This document shows, in pieces, positions 1-9,500 of a stretch of DNA of 64,000 nt (the stretch's first letter is position 1; every line of letters starts with the position of its first letter). The DNA lies in NCBI GenBank assembly GCA_949361645.1, contig OX442430.1, positions 3,862,249-3,926,248 on the forward strand, read 5' to 3'. The DNA is from Spongilla lacustris (Eukaryota > Porifera > Demospongiae > Spongillida > Spongillidae). The notes under the pieces are model-generated. The model was not told where the DNA came from and ran no database searches. It saw nothing but the letters and a program-made list of their open reading frames with translations. The position numbers were made by a program, and so were the translations under genes.

Positions 1-2441
1 TAGGCCTACTGTTGGTGCTCTGATAGTATAAGCCTACTGTTGGTGCTCTGGTAGTAGGCTTATTGTAGGTCCTCTGGTAGTAATTATACCGTTGGTGCTC
101 TGGTAATGAGCCTACTGTTGGTGCTCTGATAGAAGGCCTACGGTTGGTGCTCTGGTAGTAGACCTACTGTTGGTGCTCTGATAGTAGCCCTACTAGTACT
201 GCTGGTGCTATGATAATAGGCCTACATTTGGTACTCTGGTAGTAGGGCTACTGTTGGCGCTCTTGTAGTAGGCCTACTGTTGGTGCTCTGATAGTTTTAT
301 ACTGTTGGTGCTCAGATAGTAGACCTTCTGTTGGTGCTCCGGTAGTAGGCTTACTGTTGGTGCTCTGGTTTTCGGCCTACTGTTGGTGCTCTGATAGTAC
401 AACTACTGGTGAAGCTCTAGTATTTGGCCTACTGTTGGAGTTTTAATTGTAGGCCTACTGTTGCATGGTGCTCTGATAGTAGGCCGACTATTGGTGCTAT
501 GATAGTATAGGCCAACTGTTTGTGCTCTGATAGTAGGCCTACTTTAAAAGCTCTAGTAGTAGGCCTACTGTTCGTGCTCTGGTAGTAAGCCTTCTATTGG
601 TGCTCTGTGAGAAGTTCTACTGTTGGTGCTGTGATAGTAGGGCTACTGTTGGTCCTCTGATAGTAGGCATACAGTTAGTGCTCTTGCAGTAGGCCTTCTG
701 TTGGTGCTCTGGGAGTAGGCCTACTGTTGGTGCTCAAATAGTCGGGCTACTGTTGGTTCTCTGATAGTAGGCCTACTGTTGGTGCACTGGTAGTAGGCCT
801 ACTGTTGGTGCTCTGATAGTAGTTATAATGTTGGTGCTCAGATAGTAGACCTATTGTTGGTGCTCTGGTAGTAGGCCTACTGTTGGTGCTCTGGTAGTAG
901 GCCTACTGTTGGTGCTATGGGAGTAGGCCTACTGTTGGTGCTCTGATAGTAGGGATACTGATGGTGCTCTGATAGTTGGCCTACTGTTGGTGCTCTGGTA
1001 GTAGGCCTACTGTTGGTGCTCTGATAGTAGGGCTACTGTGGCTGCTCTGATAGTAGACATACTGTAGGTGATTTGATGGTAGGCCCACTGTTGGTGCTCT
1101 GGTAGTAGACCTACTGTTGGCGCTCTGATAGTAGGCGTACTAGAACTGACAGTCGGCCTACATTCGGTGCACTGGTAGTAGGCCTACTATTGGTGCTTTG
1201 ATAGTAGGCCTCCTTTTAGTGCTCTACTAGTAGGCCTACTGTTAGTGCATCGGTAGTAGGCCTTCTGTTGGGGCTCTCAGAGTAGGCGTACTGTTGGTGC
1301 TCTGATGGTAAAGCTACTGTTGGTCCTCTGATAATAGGCCTACGTTTGGTGCTCTGGTAGTAGGCCTACTTTTGGTGCTCTGATAGTAGTTATACTGTTG
1401 GTGCTCAGATAGTAGACCTACTGTTGGTACTCTGATGGTAGACCTACTGTTGCATGGTGCTCTGATAGTAGGCCTACTGTTGGTGCTCTGATAGTATAGG
1501 CCTACTGTTGGTGCCCTGGTAGTAGGCCTACCGTTGGTCCTCTGGTAATAGAGCTACTGTTGGTGCTCTGGTAGTAGACCTTCTGTTGGCGCTCTGATAG
1601 TAGGCCTACTAGAACTGCTGGTGCTCTGGTAGTAGGCCTACTTTTAGTGCTCTGGTAGTAGGCCTACTTTTAGTGCTCTGGTAGTAGGCCTACTTTTAGT
1701 GCTCTGGTAGTAGGCCTACTGTTAGTGCTCTGGTCGTAGGCCTTCTATTAGTGCTCTGGGAGTAGGCCTACTGTTGGTGCTCTGATAGTAGGGCTACTGT
1801 TGGTCCTCTGATAGTAGGCCTACAGTTGGTGCTCTTGTTACTAGTAGGCCTACTGTTGGTGCTCTGATAGTAGACCTACTGTTGGTGCTCTGCATGTAGG
1901 GCTACAGTTGGTGCTCAGATAGTAGACCTACTGTTGGTGATTTGAATGTAGGCTTACAGATGGTGCTCTGGTAGTAGGCCCACTGTTTGTGCTCTGATAG
2001 TAGGCCTACTGTTAGAGTTCTGATAGTAGACCTACAGTTACATGCTGCTCTGAATGTAGGCCTACTGTTGGTGCTCTGATAGTATATAGGCCTAATGTTG
2101 GTGCTCTAGTAGTAGGCCTTCTTTAGGTACTCTGGTAGTAGTTTCACTGTTGATGCTCTGGTAATGACCCTACTGTTGGTGCTCAGATAGTAGACCTACG
2201 GTTGGTGCTCTGGTAGTAGACCAATTGTTGGCGCTCTGATAGTAGGCCTACTAGAACTGTTGGTGCTCTGATAGTAGGCCTACATTCGGTGCTCTGGCAG
2301 TAGGCCTACTATTGGTGCTTTGATAGTAGGCCTACTTTTAGTGCTCTAGTAGTAGGCCTACTGTTAGTACTCTGGTAGTAGGCCTTCTGTTGGTGCTTAG
2401 TGAGTAGGCCTACTGTTGGTGCTGTTATAGTAGTGTTACTG
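1..2441. repeat. 26-bp minisatellite array, left part
   Basis: Diverged tandem copies of a 26-bp unit of the form ggcctactgttggtgctctg followed by atagta or gtagta. Each unit boundary contains the 14-bp palindrome TAGTAGGCCTACTA. Variant units (for example 'ctagaactg', 'gttagagttctg', 'gttacatggtgctctg') recur in the same order at several places, which indicates higher-order repeat structure. Nothing coding. The array resumes at 6590 after a retrotransposon insertion. Confidence 0.95.
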
Positions 2442-2554
2442 TGACGAGCTTTCATGCGACCAGAAAATATAATTTAATAATCATCACTAATTTACATCAC
2501 ATGACATAGCATTACATAATGAGTTCATATGTGTATTCGAATATGTACGCAACA
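2442..2554 (-). repeat. 3' LTR of the Ty3/gypsy element
   Basis: 113-bp direct repeat of 6477-6589. On the minus strand it starts TGTTGCG and ends CTCGTCA, giving TG...CA ends. It lies next to a G-rich polypurine tract on its inner side and to minisatellite on its outer side. Confidence 0.88.
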
Positions 2555-2570
2555 GTACCCCCCCCCCTTA
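2555..2570 (-). other. Polypurine tract of the Ty3/gypsy element
   Basis: On the minus strand a run of about ten G preceded by AA lies directly before the 3' LTR, in the usual position of the plus-strand primer. It overlaps the very end of the integrase reading frame. Confidence 0.7.
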
Positions 2571-4072
2571 GTGAGGATCGCCTAACTGAAGACAATCTGG
2601 AGGCTTAATATGGCGTCCATAACGAGTAGTAGGTGTAGCTGGAAGAACTGCAGCTGAGTGGGTTGAAGAGGACTCTGTGGTGTCGTTGAGTGGCTCCTCC
2701 AAATATGCTGGTTTCAGCCGATCTACCGAAACTGTGTCCTTGCGGCCGTTGATGTCTGACTGTAGAAGGACCTTGAAGGGACCGTCATAAGGCTGTTGCA
2801 GTGGTTTTCGCACAGCATCATGCCGGACAAAAACGTGAGAACTGGAAGTGAGGTCCTTAGAGATATAGACCTTGGGTCTGTCGCTTACTCGAGATGGGGT
2901 AGCCTGCAGGTGGCGCATTGTTGCCTTCAACTGTTCTACATAAGATGCTGCATCAACACCTGTGGACGCTGTAGATGTGAAAAACTCTCCTGGGATACGG
3001 AGAGTTGTACCATATACCAATTCTGCAACACTGCATCCAAGATCCTGTTTCAGAGTGGTTCTGATGCCCAGCAGAGTAAGTGGTAAGGCGTCAACCCATT
3101 GGACTGGATCTGGACAGGCTCTGAGGGCAGCCTTTAGCTGCCGATGAAAGCGTTCCACTAACCCGTTGGCTATGGGGTGATAAGCTGTTGTTCTAAGTCG
3201 AACAGTACCCAATGAATGCATAAGTTCGGCCCAAAGATTAGATTCAAATTGCCTTCCACGATCTGTGGTGATAGAGGAAGTAATTCCAAAACGTGAAACC
3301 CACCCGGTGATAAATGCTTGAGCGACAGTGGTAGCAGTCATATCCGGAATTGGAATAGCTTCAGGCCATCTAGTGAACCGGTCAATGATGGTGAGAAGAT
3401 ATGAAAAACCCTTTGAAGGTGGTAAAGGTCCCACCAGATCCAGATGGATGATATCAAACCGAGAGTCTGGAGTAGCAAACGTTGCAAGTGGGGTAACAGT
3501 ATGGCGATGGATTTTGGATCTTTGACACTGTAGGCAGGTTCGAGACCATTCTCGGACATCAGTGTTCATGCCAGGCCATACAAAACGAGTGGATATCAGG
3601 TGTTGAGTTGCCCGCACCCCGGGATGTGCCATGGAATGTAATGCGTGGAACACTGACCGACGGCAGGTTCCAGGAACCACTGGCCGTGAAACACCAGTAG
3701 AAGTGTCACAAAGGAGGGTTAAATTAGAACCTTCCAGTGGAATTGCTTTCAGAACCAGAGAGGTCGTTGTCGAACCGTTTTGGAGTCTCTGAATCTCAGG
3801 GTCTGTACTCTGTGCAGATGCCATCTCCACATAGTCAATGGTTCCTGTTTGGTGCTGTAAGGCGTGCACATCTATACGAGACAGAGCGTCAGCAACAGCA
3901 TTGTCACCACCTTTCACATATCGGAGGTCAGTAGTAAATTGTGAGATGTAGTCCAGATGGCGGATCTGTCTGGGTGTGTACTCAGTTGAATTGGAGGATA
4001 GAGCATATGTCAGAGGTTTGTGGTCAGTTAACACATGAAACGGCCGGCCTTCAACAAAATGACGGATGTTTG
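2568..4072 (-). pseudogene. pol: Pol part 3: RNase H end and integrase
   Basis: Begins with [18 protein letters not shown] and ADALSRID, the last RNase H blocks. An HHCC zinc-binding region follows (H-PGVRATQH with CLQCQ) and then the integrase core: first Asp in FDIIHLDLVGPLPPS, second in ITTDRGRQFES, Glu in ANGLVERFHRQ, so the DDE triad is present. The C-terminal part (VFVRHDAVRKPLQQPYDGPF) is the usual basic DNA-binding tail. The stop at 2568 abuts the polypurine tract. This third is open over 500 codons without a stop. Confidence 0.88.
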
Positions 4073-4920
4073 ATGGCAAGGTAAACCGCTAGCAACTCTC
4101 GATCAAATGCACTGTACTTGGTTTCTGCTACATTCAGCTTCCTTGAAAAATAGGATATGGGGTGCCAATCTGCCCCAAGTTTCTGCTGCAGAACTGCTCC
4201 AACGGCCTTGTTTGATGCATCCGTCATAACGGATGTGAGAGTATCTGGCTTGGGATGAAATAGCATCGTTGCTCGTGCTAACATCTCCTTAGCCTGTTTG
4301 AAAGCGTCTGTGGTTAGCTGTGTCCATGATAGCACTCTGTCATTCGCCAAAGAGTGAGAGAGCATTGCATTGAGTGGTTGCAAAATGCCGGCACAGTTCG
4401 GTACAAAACGATGGTAAAAGTTGATCAGCCCCAAAAATTCCCGCAGCTTGCGCTGGGTATCAGGCAGTGGAAATTGTTGCAGAGCCTGAACACGCTCTTC
4501 CAGTGGTTCAATGCCATGCTCTGAGACCTTGTGCCCTAGAAACTCTAGTGTAGCAACACCAAGTTTGCACTTAGAAGGGTTGACAACGATTCCATTCTTC
4601 TGAAAGCGTTCCAAGACCAAACGAAGATGCTGTTTGTGCTCCTCTGGGGTGGCGCTAGCTATCAAAACGTCATCCACATAAGCATAACTAAACTGAAGAC
4701 CGCGAAGCACCTCGTCAATAAATCGTTGAAAGGTCTGGGCCGCATTGCGAAGGCCAAAAGGCATGCGCACAAATTCGAACAGACCAAATGGAGTGACAAC
4801 AGCTGTCTTTGGGATGTCAGCGGGTTCAATTGGAATTTGATGGTATGCCTTGACAAGGTCAAGTTTGGGGAATATTGTGGCACCATGTAGAGTAGTTGCA
4901 AAATCTTGGATGTGGGGAAT
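4073..4920 (-). pseudogene. pol: Pol part 2: reverse transcriptase core and RNase H
   Basis: Carries the RT palm motif [11 protein letters not shown] (near 4663-4695), the connection region ([20 protein letters not shown] and [17 protein letters not shown]) and RNase H blocks [14 protein letters not shown] and [14 protein letters not shown]. Near 4070 conserved homology moves to the next frame, again equivalent to one missing base (AIKH before RHFVEGRPF). All catalytic motifs are readable, so the protein part itself is not badly decayed. Confidence 0.87.
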
Positions 4921-5663
4921 GGGTAACGATCAGGGATGGTAGACTTGTTAAGAGCACGATAGTCGCCACAAGGGCGCCAGTCACCAGTAGATTTCTTTGG
5001 TACAATGTGCAGTGGGGATGCCCAGCTACTAGAGGATGGTCGGACAATGCCTAGTTGAAGCATGTGATCAAATTCTTTACGTGCCAGTTTGAGATGCTCC
5101 GGTGCCAGTCGTCGTGGGCGAGCATACACTGGCGGGCCTGTAGTGTCAATGTGATGGGTAACATCATGCCGGACTGGGAGGTGCTCGCTGAAAGGTTGTA
5201 TCACTGATGGAAAGTCCTTGAGAATGGCTTCAAATGGATTACTACATGTAAGCGGTAACAAGGTTAGATGAATCGATGGCCTATGAGAGACAATTCCTTG
5301 AACTTGAGATCGGGTCACTGAGTCCAACAATCGCTGCTGCTTCACGTCCACAACTAGGTCATAGTGCCGCAAAAAATCAATTCCTAGAATGGGTAACTTA
5401 ACATCTGCAATAACAAAAATCCATGGAAACTGCCTTTGAAGTCCAAGGTCTAGAGTTATTGAGCGTCTCCCAAAGGTGGGAATTGAAGTATTGTTAGCAG
5501 CTTGTAAGACCATGTCTTGTGGGTTTGATCGATCAGTTGTAGAGGGTGGTATTACACTAATTCCTGCACCAGTATCCACTAAAAATTGACGATTTGTACC
5601 ACGATCAGTTATATAGAAGAGGCGACTAAAATAGTGCTTCACGCCAGCCCCTGAAGTCGCCAT
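4921..5663 (-). pseudogene. pol: Pol part 1: aspartic protease and N-terminal reverse transcriptase
   Basis: Starts [16 protein letters not shown] at the gag stop. The protease active site [15 protein letters not shown] is near residues 27-41. The start of reverse transcriptase follows ([16 protein letters not shown] and [20 protein letters not shown]). Near 4919-4924 the conserved reading leaves this frame: downstream homology ([14 protein letters not shown]) is one frame away, equivalent to a one-base deletion beside a CCC run. The open frame continues to 4662, but that later translation is out of register with the family. The break may be real decay or a homopolymer sequencing error. Confidence 0.85.
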
Positions 5664-6469
5664 CAGTGACCGGCTTTGAAGTTTCCCGCCTTAGAGCATG
5701 GAGCTTTGCACTTCTTGGCTGCATCACCAAAACGGAAGTGATACCAACACATATTTGTTTGTGGCTGTGAAGCAGAATCTGGCTTTCTTGCACCACGACT
5801 ACCATGTTGTGAGACAGAAAGGTCCTCCAGCAACTTCTTTAAGTCACTAACATCTGCCCGAAGAGAGTTGATCTCCGCTTGCAGGCTTGAATTCTGGGAA
5901 TCTGCAACCGTGGTGATTGAGGAGTTGGAAGTGGATGCATCCATGATCCTGTCAGCTAGCTCTGCTAACTGCTGGACATCAGAATCTGTAGACGAAGCTA
6001 CAAACATCCGCACATTCGATGGAAGGCGTTGTAAAAATAGCTCCCTAAATAAAGCGCTGTCCGTGGCGGAAGTGTCACCGCTAAGTAAAGCCTGCATCCG
6101 ACGTAACAAACGGGTCGGCCTCGAATCGCCCAATTCCAGCCCCGCTAAGAGTTGCTGTAGACGACTTTGTTCAGAGGTGGAAGTTCTGTGAATGAGTTGT
6201 TGTCGGAGCGTATCGTAGGGGTTGTTAGTTGGCGGCTGCAGAATTAAATCACGTACTTCTGTAGCAATTTCTGGGGAAAGTGAAGCTATTACGTAGTCAA
6301 ACCTGGTCTTTTGAGCCGTGATATTTCTGGTGTGAAATTGTGCCTCTACTTGGGCAAACCACAAGCGAGGGTCGTTTGGCCAAAAAGGCGGTAGCTTGAC
6401 GCCGATGGTGCTTACTGTAGCCGCCTGACTAGACTCTGTAGCCGCTTGATTAGACTCCTGTTGACTCAT
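5663..6469 (-). CDS. gag: Gag of the CsRn1-like Ty3/gypsy element
   Basis: Structural protein of the retrotransposon, expected to form the virus-like particle. About 268 residues from the ATG at 6469; an upstream in-frame ATG at 6490 lies inside the LTR and would add seven residues. The N-terminal half has capsid-like sequence ([17 protein letters not shown] near residue 30). A predicted coiled-coil stretch follows, with a nucleocapsid-like motif [18 protein letters not shown] near the C terminus. The Cys-His-Cys-Cys spacing is the form described for CsRn1 elements rather than the usual CCHC knuckle. The stop codon overlaps the pol ATG as TGATG, which suggests termination-reinitiation rather than ribosomal frameshifting. 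Confidence 0.85.
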   Translation of the reverse strand: MSQQESNQAATESSQAATVSTIGVKLPPFWPNDPRLWFAQVEAQFHTRNITAQKTRFDYVIASLSPEIATEVRDLILQPPTNNPYDTLRQQLIHRTSTSEQSRLQQLLAGLELGDSRPTRLLRRMQALLSGDTSATDSALFRELFLQRLPSNVRMFVASSTDSDVQQLAELADRIMDASTSNSSITTVADSQNSSLQAEINSLRADVSDLKKLLEDLSVSQHGSRGARKPDSASQPQTNMCWYHFRFGDAAKKCKAPCSKAGNFKAGH

Positions 6470-6476
6470 GATGAAT

Positions 6477-6589
6477 AGACGAGCTTTCATGCGACCAGAA
6501 AATATAATTTAATAATCATCACTAATTTACATCACATGACATAGCATTACATAATGAATTCATATGTGTCTTCGAATATGTACGCAACA
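6477..6589 (-). repeat. 5' LTR of the Ty3/gypsy element
   Basis: Same length as the other LTR, with substitutions such as gaattc for gagttc and gtcttcg for gtattcg. The inner end reads CTCGTCT rather than CTCGTCA. An ATG in frame with gag lies inside this LTR at 6490, and the likelier gag ATG is only 8 bases downstream of the LTR. That leaves no room for an ordinary tRNA primer-binding site before gag. Confidence 0.85.
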
Positions 6590-9500
6590 TTACTGTTGGT
6601 CCTCTGATAGTAGGTGTACAGTTGGTGCTCATGTAGTAGGCCTTCTGTTGGTGCTCTGGGAGTAGGCCTAACGTTGGCGGTTATATATTAGGGCTACTGA
6701 TGGTGCTTTGGTAGTAGACCTACTGTTGGCGCTTTGATAGTAGGCATACTAGAACTGCTCTGATAGTAGGCTAACATTCGGTGCTATGGTAGTAGGCTAA
6801 CAATTGGTGGTATGGTAGTAGGCCTACTTTTGGTGCTTTGATTGTAAGCCTACATTTAGTGCTCTAGTAGCAGGCCTACTGTTTTTGCTCTGGTAGTAGG
6901 CCTATTGTAGGTTCTCTGGGAGTAGGCCTAATTTCGGTGCTGTGATGGTAGGGCTACTGTTGGTCCTCTGATAGTAGGCCTAATGATGGTGCTCTGGTAG
7001 TAGGCCCACTGTTGGTGCTCTGATAGTAGGCCTACTGTTGGTGCTGTGATAGTTGGGCTACTGATGGAGCTATGATAGTTGGCCTACTGTTGGAGTTCTG
7101 ATAGTAGGCCTACTGTTGCATTGTGCTCTGATAGTAGGCCTGCTGTTGGTGCTATGATAGCATAGGCCTATTGTTGGTGCTCTGGTAGTAGGCCTACCGT
7201 TGGTCCTCTAGTAATAGAGCTACTGTTGGTTCTCTGGTAATGGGCCTACTGTTGGTGCTCTGACAGTAAGCCTACTGTTGGTCCTCTGGTAGTAGACCTA
7301 CTGTTGGCGCTCTGATAGTAGGCGTACTAGAACTGTTGGTGCTCTGATAGTAGGCTTACATTCGGTGCTCTGGTAGTAGGCCTACTATTGGTGCTTTGAT
7401 AGTAGGCCTACCTTTTGTGCTCTAGTAGTAGGCCTACTGTTAGTACTCTGGTAGTAGGCCTTCTGTTGGTGCTCTGTGAGTAGGCCTACTGTTGGTGCAG
7501 TAATATTAGGGTTACTGTTGGTCCTCAGATAGTAGGGGTACAATTGGTGCTCTTGTAGTAGGCCTTCTGTTGGTGCTCTGGGAGTACGCCTACTATTGGT
7601 GCTCAGATATTAGGGCTACTGTTGGTGCTCTGGTATTAGACCTACTGTTGGCGCTCTGATAGTAGGCCTACTGTTGGTGCTCTGGTAGTCGGGCTACAGT
7701 TGGTGCTCAGATAGTAGACCTACTGCTGGTGATTTGACAATTGGGCTGCTGATGGTGGTAGTAGGCCCACTGTTCGTGCTCTGATAGTATGCCTACTGTT
7801 AGAGTTCTGATAGTAGGCCTACAGTTACATGGTGCTCTGATAGTAGGCCTACTGTTGGTGGTCGGAAAGTATAGGCCAACTGTTGGTGCTCTGGTAGTAG
7901 GCCTAATATTGTTGCTCTGATAGTAGACCTACTGTTGATGCTCTGATAGTAGGATTACTGTTGTTGCTCTGATAGTAGACATACTGTTGGTGACTTGATG
8001 GTAGGCCCACTATTGGTGCTCTTGTTGTAAGCCCATTGTTGGTGCTCTGATAGTAGGCCTACTAATGGAGTTCTGATAGAAGGCTTACTGTTGGAGTTCT
8101 GATAGTAGGCCTACTGTTGCCTGGTGCTCTGATAGTAAGCCTACCGTTGGTGCTCTGATTGTATAGGACCATGTTGGTGCCCAGGTAGAAACTGGCCTAC
8201 CGATGGTCCTGTGGTAGTAGAGCTACTGTTGGTGCTCTGGTAGTAGGCCTACTGATGGTGCTCTGGTTGTAAGCCTACTGCTGGTAGTCTGATTGTAGGA
8301 CTGCTGATGGAGCTCTGATCGTTGGCCTACAGTTGGAGTTCTGATAGTAGGCATACTTTTGTTTGGTGCTCTGATTGTAGGTCGACTGTTGGTGCTGTGA
8401 TTGTATAGGCCTACTGTTGGTGATCTGGTAGTAGGCCCACTGTTTGTGGTCTGATAGTAGGCCTACTGTTAGAGTCCTGATAGTAGGCCTACAGTTAGAT
8501 GGTTTTCTGATTGTAGGCTTACTGTTGGTGCTCTGATAGTAGGCCTACGGTTGGTGCTCTGGTAATAGACCTACTGTTGGTGCTGTGATAGTAGCCCTAC
8601 TAGTATTATTGGTGCTCTGATAGTACGCCTACATTTGGAACTCTGGTAGTAGGGCTACTGTTGGTGCTCTGGTAGTAGGCCTACTGTTGGTGCTCTGATA
8701 GTTGCTATACTGTTGGTGCTCAGATAGTAGACCTACTGTTGGTGCTCAGATAGTAGACCTACTGTTGGTGCTCTGGTAGTAGGCCTACTGATGGTGCTCT
8801 GATAGTAGGCTAACTAGAACTGTTGGTGCCCTGGTAGTAGGACTACTGTTGGTACTTTGATAGTAGGCCTACTTTTAGTGCTCAGGTAGTAGGCCTACTG
8901 TTAGCGCTCTGGTATTAGGATTTCTGTTGGTGCTCTGGGAGTAAGCCTACTGCCGGTGCTCTGATAGTAGGGCTACTGTTGGTCCTCTGATAGTAGGCCT
9001 ACAGTTGGTGCTCTGGTAGTAGGCCTACTGTTGGTGCTCTGATAGTAGACCAACTGTTGGTGCTCTGCATGTAGGGCTACAGTTGGAGCTCAGATAGTAG
9101 ACCTACTGTTGGTGATTTGAAAGTAGGCCTACTGATAGTGCTCTGGTAGTGGGCCCACTGTTGTGCTCTGATAGTAGGCCTACTGTTAGAGTTCTGATAG
9201 TAGGCCTACAGTTACATGGTGCTCTGATAGTAAGCCTACTGTTGGTGCTCTGATAGTAGACCTACTGTTGGTGCTCTGCATGTAGAGCTACAGTTGGTGC
9301 TCCGATAGTAGACCTACTGTTGGTGATTTGAAAGTAGGCCTACTGATGGTACTCTGGTAGTAGGCCCACTGTTGGTGCCCTGATAGTAGGCCTACTGTTA
9401 GAGTTCTGATAGTAGGCCTACAGTTACATGGTGCTCTGATTGTAGGCCTACTGTTGGTGCTCTGTATGTAGACCAACCTTTGGTCGTCTGGTAGTAGAGC

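Larger units (their letters stand above)
2442..6589 (-). mobile_element. Ty3/gypsy LTR retrotransposon, CsRn1-like, inserted in the minisatellite
   Basis: Order on the minus strand: 5' LTR 6477-6589, gag, protease, reverse transcriptase, RNase H, integrase, polypurine tract, 3' LTR 2442-2554. The hexamer TTACTG flanks both sides (2436-2441 and 6590-6595) and is compatible with a target duplication, although it is also part of the array unit. The two LTRs differ at about three positions, so the insertion is young. The Gag CHCC motif ([18 protein letters not shown]) and the integrase sequence resemble the CsRn1 clade of Ty3/gypsy as known from flatworms and other invertebrates. Pol carries two single-base frame breaks, so this copy is probably inactive unless the breaks are assembly errors. 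Confidence 0.9.
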
